This document shows, piece by piece, positions 17,953-27,564 of a stretch of 64,000 nt of DNA. The translations under genes and the position numbers were made by a program. The stretch is from the NCBI GenBank assembly GCA_003116975.1, contig BGKB01000036.1, forward strand, positions 124,001-188,000, read 5' to 3'. This stretch comes from Aurantiochytrium sp. KH105. Lineage: Eukaryota > Sar > Bigyra > Thraustochytrida > Thraustochytriidae. Numbering within the stretch: position 1 is the stretch's first letter; the number at the start of each line of letters is the position of its first letter. A model generated the notes under the pieces. The model worked only from the letters and a program-made list of their open reading frames with translations. It had not been told where the DNA came from and did no database searches.

Positions 17953-18755
17953 CTTGCTCACTCCCGTCCCCGCTCCTCTCGCACGCGCCCTTGACGTCCG
18001 GCTTCGCGTCCTCTTCGCCCTCCGTGCTCAACTCGCGCCGCCTCGGCGAAGAAGATCCAGGATAAAGAAGGATCCTCGCTCGCTCGCTTATGCGCTCCTG
18101 CGCGGCGTCCGTGCAAAGCCTTGCTGCGGCGTTTTCTCTGGCGTTCTGCTGCTCCTCGAGCGCGCGCTCGCTCGCGCTCTCGCGACGTCCGGGCGGGCGG
18201 GGCTCGCGCGAGTGAACGAACGTCTTGGATCTGGCCGCGCTCTCCGAGTCTCTCAAATTCTCCATCTGGCTGTTCAAAACAACTTGAGCCATGTTCAAAA
18301 CCATGTTCAAACGCCCTTTTTTCTACCCTTTTTACTATGTTCAAAAGCCCTTTTTATGTTCAAAACCGTGTTTTGTTCAAAACCAGACCCCAAATCTGGC
18401 TTTTTTTCTTTCGCTTTTCAAGTTCTTTCTTTCTTTCTTTCTTCTTTCTTCTGCCAGCTTTGCTTGCTCGGTTCAAACCCGCAAACCAAACCCGAGCCGA
18501 GGCGCGCGCCTGACCTGAGACCGCCTGCGTCTCGCAACACGCGTGTTGCGAGGCGAGGCGGGGCGAGGCGTTGCTTGGCGTTGCGTTTCATTGCGAGGCG
18601 AGGCGACGTCTTCCGTCGCTTCTACGCGCTCGCTTGCGGGTGTGCTCGCGGCGTGCCTGCTCGGAGTGCAGGACCTCCACGTCCATCTTTTTTTGCAGTG
18701 AAAGCCGCCGCACCAACAACTCGACAGAACCCAGACCTGCGCGCTTGCAGGCACG
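17953..18755. other. divergent promoter between p47-family gene and large DSP gene
   Basis: About 800 bp. The left part is GC-rich. The centre (18271-18381) holds six TGTTCAAA words. A TTTC-rich tract lies at about 18425-18450, and the right part has GCGAGGCGAGG repeats (about 18550-18605). No gene supported. Confidence 0.6.
18271..18381 (+). promoter_or_regulatory. six-copy TGTTCAAA cluster
   Basis: TGTTCAAA begins at 18271, 18292, 18304, 18338, 18357 and 18374, four of the six preceded by A or CA. It is a candidate transcription-factor cluster or minisatellite in a bidirectional promoter. Function is inferred from position and density only. Confidence 0.5.
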
Positions 18756-21700
18756 ATGGCGGCAGCCATTACGGGAAAGGAAAGCGCCTCCGCCTCCGCA
18801 GCAGCAGCTGCTGCTGTCGATGCTGCCGATGCTGCTGACACCGCCGCCAACACCACCACAGGCCAAGACGCCGTGCAGGATGCCGTATCGGGCGCCGTAG
18901 AGCTTACGGGCGGCCTCGAGGACACCGGCAAGCTGGACGAGATCATCCCGGGGAAACTCTTCCTAAGCAGCATGCTTGAGGCCGGGAACGAGGAACTGCT
19001 CAAGAGCAAGGGCATCACGCACGTTCTCACCGTCGGCAATGGCATGCCCGCTCTGTTTAGAGAGTCCTTTAGCTATCAAATTGTTCGTGTCGACGACACC
19101 CCCGAGGCCTTTATTCTAGGCGAGCTCGAGAACGCTCTGTCCTTTATCGATCAAGCCTTTGAACAACAAGGCCGCGTACTCGTGCACTGCGAAGGTGGCG
19201 TTAGTCGCAGCGCGACCATCTGCGCCGCCTATGTCATGTATGCTGAAGACCCGCATCCCACGGCCGCAGAAGTGATCGAGCGTTTGCAAAGCATCCGTAG
19301 CCAGGTCTCCCCAAACCTTGGTTTCCGCGAGCAGCTCGAACTTTTCGAGCACCTTGGCTGCGACCCAGATCTCTCGCGTCCCGAAGCTGCAGCCCGCATC
19401 TCTGAGTTTCTCGGCAAACAAACTCCGCGCACGCAAGCAACGCGAACCGCGCTTAACCAAGTTTTGTTTGAGACGCCGCCCGACAACTACAACTACGAAC
19501 TCGAGACAAGCTCCAAGGCGAGCCATTTCATTTCCACGATTCTTCAGGAACAAAGCGCTTTGCAATCTGTGCGATCCAAAAAGAAGAAACAGCTCATTCA
19601 CGCAACTTCGGCGGATGACGCTGCGCTCACTGAGCGCAGCGAGGTACCCATGAAGCGCTCGCAGAGTAACCTTGACGCGGATCCCTCTCCCGCCGACAGC
19701 CTTGCTGGAAATGTGCAGCCCAAGCTGGTCTCTCTACCAAGTGTCGACGAAGATGCTGCAATGGACGCGCATGCAGACCTTAACGAAGCGGGCCCGCCCC
19801 TTCTCGGCGCCAATGGCCAGGTCGCTGATGAACAGATCCTCCAGCATCTGGCAATGGAAGATCCCTTCTCGTCCCATGATCACGAGGAGCACCCCTTACA
19901 GAGCAAATGGGTCTCTGCACGACTCATGAGCATAAGCGGCACCTCGCTCGACGACGAGACGTCTTCCTCGTTGAGTGGCAACGGCCGCGAAACGCCGCCT
20001 CCGACCTCAAACAGCGCGGCGCTTAAGCAGGCAAGCAACAGCTCTACCTCCCACCATGGCCACGGACCCTCGCGCTCATCCACAAGCACACCACTCCTCA
20101 GTGCTGGAGATACGGGCTCTGAATCCACGTCTGCTGGCGCCAACGCGAAGGCGACGGGTACCAGCGACGGAAATGCCGATGACGGAGATTGCAGCAGTGC
20201 GACTGGCACAAGTGTTCTTCAAGGAGCAAGAAATCGACCAGTCTTGCAGCGACATCAGTCTAGCGGCACGGTTGCGACATTTTCCTCGATGCGTTCATCC
20301 TCGTCCTCATCCTCTGCGTCCAGTACTCCTTCTGGGCTTGAGGGACGAAGCTTTGGGACCGATGCTGCCGCGCCAGGGGCCAATCCCAAGCGGCGCGTGA
20401 GCCCCGTGCTTGCTGGAATGAGTCACGATGACAATACTCCCGGCAATCGCAATACCCATCAAGGCTCCTTGCGCCGTTTTCGAACGTCGAGCTCGACAAT
20501 CTATAGCATCGACATGGACCTCATCAATATGGAGGCTGCAGCCGAGGCCGCGGCACAAGGGGAACTCACGTCGTCGAGCGCCAAGGCAGAGACCTTGTCC
20601 GGTGTCGACCGCGAACCGCACTCTTCGAATGCTGCTGCACACGGCACCCCTCGACCCGTTTCACCTGCGCCGGGAAGCGCTTCCCAGGAAAAGTCCGCCG
20701 AAGTTGATCCGGAATCGGAAGACAAGACTGCGGCTACCAACGTCGTGGGCAAGGTCCTCATGGGCTACGCCATGACGCCCACGGACGAACAAATTGTTTC
20801 TCATTGGCTTGCCCACAAACCAAAAGGAATCGCCGCGGGAAATGCTTTCAAAGGTCTGCGACAAGCACTCCGTATGATGCGTCGCTTTGTATGCAATCCG
20901 GAAGGCATCGATGACCCCAGCGCCATGGGACTTGCCGGGCTTCAGCGCTCGCTGCAGCACGTTGGCGGTGTATTGGAAAAGTTCACAGGCTTTCCCATTC
21001 ACAGCCCTGAGTTTATGCGATTGCTCCAGCGTGACACAGGACTCGACACCATATTGGCCAATCTCGATGCAGAATACAAGCACGCTCTCGATGAGGTTCG
21101 CCAGTGTACATCGACCAAATTAGGAGAAGTCTCTTTAAGTTTGGCAACGCCTTCTGCAAAGGACAATCTGACGGCCCTTGCTGCCGCCGCCTCAGCGGCC
21201 ACTGCGGCCACGGCTGCAGCGGCAGCCGAGACGGAGAACGACGAAGTCTCTGCTTCAAATGCTGCGCGGCGAGGATCCATCGACCTCGAAATGCTTCGGC
21301 CCTCTTCTTCTTTCAATGGCACCAGCGCCAGTGGTGTGCATCGGAGGCAACGATCGGCGCGCGAAGAAATCAACATTGCCGCCTTGCTTTCCTCGCCAGA
21401 GTCGCCGCACAGCGGGTCCTTTTCCATGCGTGGGTCGGCAGACGAGGGCTCGCCTCACTCGTCATTGTTGCCTTCTCCACCCAAAATTCAGACCCAAGAA
21501 GACTCGGATGACGACTTGCTTGCGAGTCCTCCAGGAGCCTCCTTGCTCGCATGTGACGCCGCTGCCCCACCCAAGGTTCGATTCGCAGTTGGAACACGAA
21601 CACCAGGCCGACCTTTGTCCGTGTCAACGGCCGCGCCGAACGCCACAGGGTCGCCCACGCTGACAAACGCTTCGGGTAAGAGCCGTCGACCTATTCGAGA

Positions 21701-24700
21701 AATGCCTCAACTCGACATCATCAATGACGCGCCAGATCCTAGCGGAGATCTTGCAGGTTCAACGCTGGGTACGGGCGCCGGCAAGCCGCGACCCACATAC
21801 ATGGAGGTTGCCGGGCGACAGAAACGTCACCGTAGACGACGCAGCGCAACAATAGACCTGCTTCTTCTTTTGGCCAAGCTTGGTTTGCGACGCGAAAATA
21901 CAATGACGGTATCCGACAGCGCGTACCGGCAGTTCTCGCAGCTGCTAGAGGGCGGCGCGCGTGAAAAGGCCGCCCTCGAGAATCTCGATCAATCCTCTGC
22001 TGTGGAATTGCTGGGCTACCTCGAGAGCTTCCCACCAAACATCAAGTGCGATGCGAGAATTCAACGATTAGGCCAAGTCTGCGCTGCACGTCTGGTGCTC
22101 ATGGTGGCAGAAGATACTGCTTCCGAGATTTGCGACCAGCTACTCGTTCAGCCGCAGGTGACGGGCCATGTGCGCGATGTGGCAACATATGCCATGCACT
22201 TTAGCAGCGCGCTCATTGGTACGCAAATGAGCATTTTGCGTCGCGCGCGTCAGGATTCCGCCTCAACGAAACTTACGGCCGCCTTTCGAGGATCGCGCGT
22301 GCGCAAGGAGCTTGCTAACTCCAAGCGCGCCGCAGAACGCATCCAGTCGTGGCGACGCAAAATTCGAGAAGAAAACCCACGAAGCTCGAGCACGAGAGAT
22401 TTGACGACAGATGCGAGTTCTCCCAAGGCAGATGTCTCGGGTCCTCGGTCGCCCGTGTCGGCGCCTCTCTCAGGCCCGCCGCCCTCGCCCAGTGGCGCCT
22501 TGTCCCCTGGTCTTTCGAGCCTCTCAACGCAGATGCTCGACATTGCAGCGGATGGGACGGTGCGCTCCGGGCGTGGATCCACGCGACCGGTTTCATGTCG
22601 CGAGGGCACCACGCAGCAACAAGCTCGTCGATCTCGACTTTCCCCTCAGTCCCACTCGAGCTGTAGTGTGAGTAGCGCAGGATCCACGTCTGTAGCTTCG
22701 CCGCGCGCCCAGGTGCTGCAGCAGTCTCGACGGGCGAGCAATCTGCGTTCGTGGCAGTCCCACGACCCTGGCCCAGACGGCACGGTGTCACGATCTCCCG
22801 AGCGCAGCAAGTCTCCATCAAATGGATGGCAAGGCACAGGTTCAAGAGTGCAGAATACAGTACTCTTTACGCTAGACTGTGCCAATGCCGCCACCGCCAA
22901 AATGTCCTCGCTGCTTCGACGCGCGCGTCACGATCGAGAACGTCGCGGGGCGCGTGGTCATTCCGTCATCGAGGGAAGTGGAGGCGCAGACGATAACGAG
23001 GGCGGAAATGGCCGCACGAGCAGTCCGTCGCGGCAATTTTGGAGAAGCTCGCGACGCGGTGCTAACGAAGGGGCAAATCGCAGGCGTAGCGAGATTTGCA
23101 GTGACGAAGAGCGTTCCACGGACGAGGAAGGGGCGTCGTCATCGGACAATCTTTCCATGGCGAGCGTCGGGGGCGAACTGGACTCCTCCGCGCAAGACTC
23201 GGGCAGCGGGTCGCGTTTGCTCTCTCGAGGCACCATTGATCGCTTTGTGCGCACCATGGACTCGCGTCCTGAGCGCGCACGAGTGTCGAAATCGCTTCGC
23301 GGAGAAACGTCCACCTATTTTGGAGGTAGCCATGACAGTCCAGCCTCGCTCACAGCGTTGCATGTGGCCCAGCAAGGCGGTCCCGGGCCTGAACCTCTTG
23401 GCGCACCGATGCCGCTCAGCTCGCCGGACTGCATGAGCCCGGATGCGGACGACTTTGCGCCAAAACGTTCGAGCAGCATTTCCGGCGGGGTAGCCAGCGG
23501 GCCAGACGGACTCGCCGTTTCTGCAGCGACCATGGTTATCCCCGCAGACAATCCAAGCACGGGCATGAGCTTTGCTGTATCTGGTGTCGGTCCGCTCGCG
23601 GTGAGTCGCGCCATTGAGAGCGTTGCGCAGCAGCATGGCAGCAGTGCCACCGTCGCGCCCGGCATCTCGCCGAATCGCCTGGTGAACGCCGAGGTGGCGA
23701 GCATGACGAGCAGTAACAGTGCGAGTGCAAGTGTGTACAGTGCATTTTACCTCGGTAACGGAGATGGCAACAGGAGCGGCGACGTGCTGTCGCGACCTGT
23801 GAATCCGGTGCACGCCTTGCAAGGTCTCTTACGGCACCTCGTACGTGTGGTCACGAGCGAGGCGCGACGCAACATGAGCGAGGCATACTCCATGCAACAG
23901 TCGCTGCAACAGCTGCAGCAGCACGCCAAGAACTTGCGCGCTGTCCATCCAAGGATCTGCGTCGCGGACAATGAGCAGCGTCCTGGACTCGCGAGCCTCC
24001 CAAAGGCGAGCCGTGAGCTGTCTCGATGGCTGAAGCTACACCCGCAAGGATTCGGCCAAAATCAGACACCATACGTCTTTGACTTCGAGCTGCGTGTCCT
24101 TGCCTTTTTCCCACCTTGTGAAATGGACACGGCCTTGCAACCACCCGACGACACGTCTGCCAAATTCCGCAAGATTCTCAGTACGGTGTTCAATCTCATG
24201 CCTTGCGACGACGAGGCCCTCTTGGATCTTACAGAGACTGCTACACTCTCGCAGCACGCTTCTGCAGGTTATGCCATCACCACTTCGCTATTTTACATTG
24301 ACAAGCTGGGCGATGCATCGACAGACTACATGCATTCTCATCATCTTGGAGACGAGCGCGAGGGAACGTATGGAACGGTCGCGGCCGGTTATGTGCGATA
24401 CTCGCCGGAAGACGACCGCTACGTTTTTACGGAAGAATCGGGCCACTACGGCTCTCGCTGGACGTTGCCGGGAACGCGCCAGAGTCTGCGCAAGTTTATG
24501 CAAGAGAGCAACCTGCAGAATTCGTACTTTCTCAAGCCCTTTTATCGGCAGCCAGACCACACCAAGGAAAAGACATCCATTACGCAGCTATTTGGACCCG
24601 ACGCAGGCGACTCGCTACCTCCTGCTCCGCCTGTTGCATCAAGCGCGCCGCCCAGCTCCTCGCAGGATACCGTCCCGGCCACCGTCTCTGTTTCTGCTCA

Positions 24701-24971
24701 ACGGCCAGCTCCCGTCGAAGTGAAAGCTGCTACGGCAGCTGCTACATCGGCGGTCGTCGAAAACGTGCCGACCAGCAGCAATGAGGAGAATGGCGGAGAC
24801 CCGGAAAATGCGGTCACGAAGCAAGCCGTAGCCGGCGAGAATGCCGTAGACTTAGACGCAGGCGGAGACGCAAACGCAGATGGAGACGCAGACGGAGACA
24901 GCAAGGACGAGGGCGGCAATGACGGAGATGGTTCTGGTTCCGATTGGGATTTTAGCGACGGAGACGACTGA
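18756..24971 (+). CDS. 2071-residue protein with N-terminal dual-specificity phosphatase domain
   Basis: The start context gcacgATGGCG matches that of the DNAI3 gene. The DSP domain spans residues ~60-210, with IIPGKLFLSS at its beginning and the active site HCEGGVSRS (nucleophile C145, R151); D113/D114 could supply the general acid. After it come ~950 residues of Ser/Ala/Pro-rich low complexity, a more ordered part near 1030-1170, and an IQ-like basic helix near 1175-1205 (RAAERIQSWRRKIREE). More low complexity follows, then a second ordered region at about 1690-1950 (phrases YVFDFELRVLAFFPP, YGSRWTLPGT) and a Glu/Asp/Gly-rich tail. I do not recognise the C-terminal region. A scaffold-type phosphatase is plausible. 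Its stop codon is only 41 bp from that of the convergent Spg1-like gene. Confidence 0.85.
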   Translation: MAAAITGKESASASAAAAAAVDAADAADTAANTTTGQDAVQDAVSGAVELTGGLEDTGKLDEIIPGKLFLSSMLEAGNEELLKSKGITHVLTVGNGMPALFRESFSYQIVRVDDTPEAFILGELENALSFIDQAFEQQGRVLVHCEGGVSRSATICAAYVMYAEDPHPTAAEVIERLQSIRSQVSPNLGFREQLELFEHLGCDPDLSRPEAAARISEFLGKQTPRTQATRTALNQVLFETPPDNYNYELETSSKASHFISTILQEQSALQSVRSKKKKQLIHATSADDAALTERSEVPMKRSQSNLDADPSPADSLAGNVQPKLVSLPSVDEDAAMDAHADLNEAGPPLLGANGQVADEQILQHLAMEDPFSSHDHEEHPLQSKWVSARLMSISGTSLDDETSSSLSGNGRETPPPTSNSAALKQASNSSTSHHGHGPSRSSTSTPLLSAGDTGSESTSAGANAKATGTSDGNADDGDCSSATGTSVLQGARNRPVLQRHQSSGTVATFSSMRSSSSSSSASSTPSGLEGRSFGTDAAAPGANPKRRVSPVLAGMSHDDNTPGNRNTHQGSLRRFRTSSSTIYSIDMDLINMEAAAEAAAQGELTSSSAKAETLSGVDREPHSSNAAAHGTPRPVSPAPGSASQEKSAEVDPESEDKTAATNVVGKVLMGYAMTPTDEQIVSHWLAHKPKGIAAGNAFKGLRQALRMMRRFVCNPEGIDDPSAMGLAGLQRSLQHVGGVLEKFTGFPIHSPEFMRLLQRDTGLDTILANLDAEYKHALDEVRQCTSTKLGEVSLSLATPSAKDNLTALAAAASAATAATAAAAAETENDEVSASNAARRGSIDLEMLRPSSSFNGTSASGVHRRQRSAREEINIAALLSSPESPHSGSFSMRGSADEGSPHSSLLPSPPKIQTQEDSDDDLLASPPGASLLACDAAAPPKVRFAVGTRTPGRPLSVSTAAPNATGSPTLTNASGKSRRPIREMPQLDIINDAPDPSGDLAGSTLGTGAGKPRPTYMEVAGRQKRHRRRRSATIDLLLLLAKLGLRRENTMTVSDSAYRQFSQLLEGGAREKAALENLDQSSAVELLGYLESFPPNIKCDARIQRLGQVCAARLVLMVAEDTASEICDQLLVQPQVTGHVRDVATYAMHFSSALIGTQMSILRRARQDSASTKLTAAFRGSRVRKELANSKRAAERIQSWRRKIREENPRSSSTRDLTTDASSPKADVSGPRSPVSAPLSGPPPSPSGALSPGLSSLSTQMLDIAADGTVRSGRGSTRPVSCREGTTQQQARRSRLSPQSHSSCSVSSAGSTSVASPRAQVLQQSRRASNLRSWQSHDPGPDGTVSRSPERSKSPSNGWQGTGSRVQNTVLFTLDCANAATAKMSSLLRRARHDRERRGARGHSVIEGSGGADDNEGGNGRTSSPSRQFWRSSRRGANEGANRRRSEICSDEERSTDEEGASSSDNLSMASVGGELDSSAQDSGSGSRLLSRGTIDRFVRTMDSRPERARVSKSLRGETSTYFGGSHDSPASLTALHVAQQGGPGPEPLGAPMPLSSPDCMSPDADDFAPKRSSSISGGVASGPDGLAVSAATMVIPADNPSTGMSFAVSGVGPLAVSRAIESVAQQHGSSATVAPGISPNRLVNAEVASMTSSNSASASVYSAFYLGNGDGNRSGDVLSRPVNPVHALQGLLRHLVRVVTSEARRNMSEAYSMQQSLQQLQQHAKNLRAVHPRICVADNEQRPGLASLPKASRELSRWLKLHPQGFGQNQTPYVFDFELRVLAFFPPCEMDTALQPPDDTSAKFRKILSTVFNLMPCDDEALLDLTETATLSQHASAGYAITTSLFYIDKLGDASTDYMHSHHLGDEREGTYGTVAAGYVRYSPEDDRYVFTEESGHYGSRWTLPGTRQSLRKFMQESNLQNSYFLKPFYRQPDHTKEKTSITQLFGPDAGDSLPPAPPVASSAPPSSSQDTVPATVSVSAQRPAPVEVKAATAAATSAVVENVPTSSNEENGGDPENAVTKQAVAGENAVDLDAGGDANADGDADGDSKDEGGNDGDGSGSDWDFSDGDD

Positions 24972-25012
24972 AGAAGAGGCAAAGGTATCATAATATGTGA
25001 CATTTTGTATAT

Positions 25013-25813
25013 TCAGCTGGAAGCAGTCGATGAGGTTTCGGAGGCAGCGGCACTGGCCTTTTCCGGCTGCGGCATGTATTCTATGATGGGGTCGCCCACC
25101 TTTTTGATCTCCGGGACCTTGGCATCGACATTAAAGATCTTGCCAAAAATAAGCTTGAAGATCTTCTGCACGTTGATCGAGTGCGATGCGGAACTGAAAA
25201 TGAGCGGAGCTTTCATCGCGCGGGCGTACTTACGCGCCTGCTTGGTGATTTCCTTTTGCTCCTCGTGCGGCAGCGTGGCGAATACATCGTACTTTGTGCC
25301 GATCAAAAAAGCAAAGGCCTGCTTGTTCAGTCCGCGCACCTGGCGATACCACTCGCGCACGCTGCTAAGGGTGCTTTTTTGCGGGAGAGAAAACATGAAG
25401 AGAATGACGAGCGCGTCATTGCAGACGAGGGGAAGCATGCTGATAAATTCGCGCTCGCCACCGAGGTCCCAGATGGAAAAGGTCACCTCGGCGTTCTTGA
25501 GCGTGATGGACTTTTCCATAAAGTTGACGCCTAGCGTCTCGATGTAGTCCGAGTCGAACTTGCCTTCCACGTATCTGACCATGAGCGAGGTCTTGCCGAT
25601 CTGGGCGTCGCCGACCATGCCCACCTTGACGACAAGACTGTTGCGGGCGCTCTTTGCGGATCCTGCACCTTTCAGTCTCCGTTCCGCCTTGAGCGGTGCG
25701 CCTTCCTGGGAGTCCTCCTGATCAAGGTCGTCCTCCTCCTCGTCCTCCTCTTCCCCGTCCTGTTCCTTGCGGTCGGCCTCCTCGCCGCTCACGTCTTCCT
25801 CACCCGCCTTCAT
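25013..25813 (-). CDS. SPG1: Spg1/Tem1-like small GTPase
   Basis: A 266-residue protein with an acidic N-terminal extension (~58 residues). The GTPase core has P-loop GDAQIGKTS (68-76), switch II WDLGGE (115-120), GTKYD (nucleotide base recognition) and SAS. Family phrases LPLVCNDA, EWYRQVRG, SHSINVQKIFKLIF and KKVGDPIIEY are those of the Spg1/Tem1 group, which triggers the septation initiation or mitotic exit network at spindle poles. No C-terminal prenylation cysteine is present, as expected for this group. Position 120, equivalent to Ras Gln61, is Glu (codon GAG), whereas I recall Gln in fungal Spg1/Tem1. Transcription is divergent from DNAI3, with a 1.75-kb spacer, and convergent with the large DSP gene. 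Confidence 0.92.
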   Translation of the reverse strand: MKAGEEDVSGEEADRKEQDGEEEDEEEDDLDQEDSQEGAPLKAERRLKGAGSAKSARNSLVVKVGMVGDAQIGKTSLMVRYVEGKFDSDYIETLGVNFMEKSITLKNAEVTFSIWDLGGEREFISMLPLVCNDALVILFMFSLPQKSTLSSVREWYRQVRGLNKQAFAFLIGTKYDVFATLPHEEQKEITKQARKYARAMKAPLIFSSASHSINVQKIFKLIFGKIFNVDAKVPEIKKVGDPIIEYMPQPEKASAAASETSSTASS

Positions 25814-27564
25814 GGCGCCGCCGTTGCTCGCCCAGGGGTTCTTCTTCTTCTTCTTCTTCTACTTTTCTCTCGACGCCTCCACACGCGGCGGTCACGCGAC
25901 TGGGGTCGCGGAGGCTCGGCGGCGTCGAGGCGTGCGCGAACACGCACGGGCCCGTGGTGGGCTCGGGATCTCTGGCACCTCGCGCGCGAAGGGGCTTCCT
26001 TTGGCAGTTTGCTATGATAGACCGGAGCTGCGATGTCGAGCCTCGGAAATGCTCGTCAGGGAATCACTGACTGATGTGGATGAATGAACGACCCCCCGCC
26101 GAAATATCTCGGGACTGCATGAGCGTGGGACTCGGATGGCGAGGGCGGTAGTACATGGAGAGAAAACCCGTCGTTGGCCCAAGGCAAAACGGGGAGCTTG
26201 AAAAGAAATGAGACAGCTCGGGGGCGCGAAGAAACCCTGTGAAAACGTTGACTCCGTTACATCTAATTTTGAGGAAGGGAAAAATGAGACTCTCGAGGCG
26301 GAAATCATACCCATCATGATTGCTGGGGATGAATTTTCGCGAGTCTTGTAGAGTCGTCGTCCCTGCTTGCTCCTTGCCAGACACAAGCAAGCTCATCTCG
26401 TTGCACGTGCATGACTGTCAGGCGGACAATCCCACAGGAGCGAGTTGATGGACTGTTGCGACGTTGCAAATTAATGCAACGATTGACATTTGCAGCGCTT
26501 GAGGACCTTCTCCTTCCCCAGGAGTTTCTGTTTCCTACGCCTGAATTGTCGTATCAACGAACGTCGTGAAGTCTTGTTTTGAACAAAAAACACGTTTTTT
26601 GATCTACTGATTGGAATGCACGGCGAAAATAATAACATGTCTCCTTGTCAAAGATCGACCACAACGTCTGCCTTTCCACGGATCCTCAAATGTCTTCAAG
26701 ATGGCTTGCCAGAGCGTTCGCAAGAACGATGTATCTTTGTAGGAGAGCAACTCGCAACGCAAAAGTATAAACGTACAGCTTTCCGAGGCGTCATAATTCC
26801 ATCTGTCCAAGGAAAAGTGTACTAAATAGCCCAATGCCAAGCACGTTCTCGACGAAGTGTTCGAATGACGGATGCATTCGCATCGTATAAAAGGAAATTT
26901 CAGCTCAAATGTAGAGCTCAGAATGTTCGTTCATCTCTCCCTGTGTAAGAATCAGATTTGTCATTGCTTGTAAAAACCATTGTAATGCTGCTTTCAAAGG
27001 AGAAGGTGCCCACAAAGGGATATGAATCTACGACACGAGGCTCGGTAAATCTTCCGAAGTCATCGATCCACAGCCATGTGCAGAGCCCCCTGTGTCGCAA
27101 GTGAAGACAAGCAGGCCCTGCATGCAGTCACTTCATCCTCGACGACGGTACACACCTATGTTGCCGTTACGAATCGTCCCGCCGCGGCGCCCGCTCCCAA
27201 CATGGTGTCTGGCGCCCGTCTGCGCTGCCTCCGGTCGTGAGCAAGGCGCGGATCGGAGCGGCGCGCAGACCCGTCGCACGAGCGATAGCGCCGCAGCGTC
27301 TGTCTGCGTGCGAGAGGGGCCGGCCAAGGGCAGAAAGAAGAGCAGCAGCGAGCGGGCCCCTGGAGCGACTGATCGACCCAGACTCCAGCCAACCAAGCCT
27401 TTGACCGTTCAACGTCACCCAGTGCCGCTCGACCCGCCGCTCGCTCCGTTAAGTCCGCGAGAGCTGCGCTCGCCGCTCGCGCTCGCGCCCGCGCTCGACG
27501 CGCGCAGGAGACAGTCAGCAAACGAGCGTGAAGGGACGGAGGAGCGCGTCGGCGTGCAAGCACG
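25814..27564. other. intergenic region between Spg1-like and DNAI3 genes
   Basis: About 1.75 kb. (TTC)n lies at about 25843-25863 next to the GTPase start. An AT-richer middle (about 26200-27080) contains only short ORFs, and TTTTGAACAAAA occurs at about 26577. A GC-rich promoter leads into DNAI3. No gene I can support. Confidence 0.6.

Noticed and set aside
18465-18490. T-loop-like GGTTCAAACCC, possible tRNA
   Set aside because: Flanking bases do not form a T stem and no acceptor, D or anticodon arms fit at the right distances.
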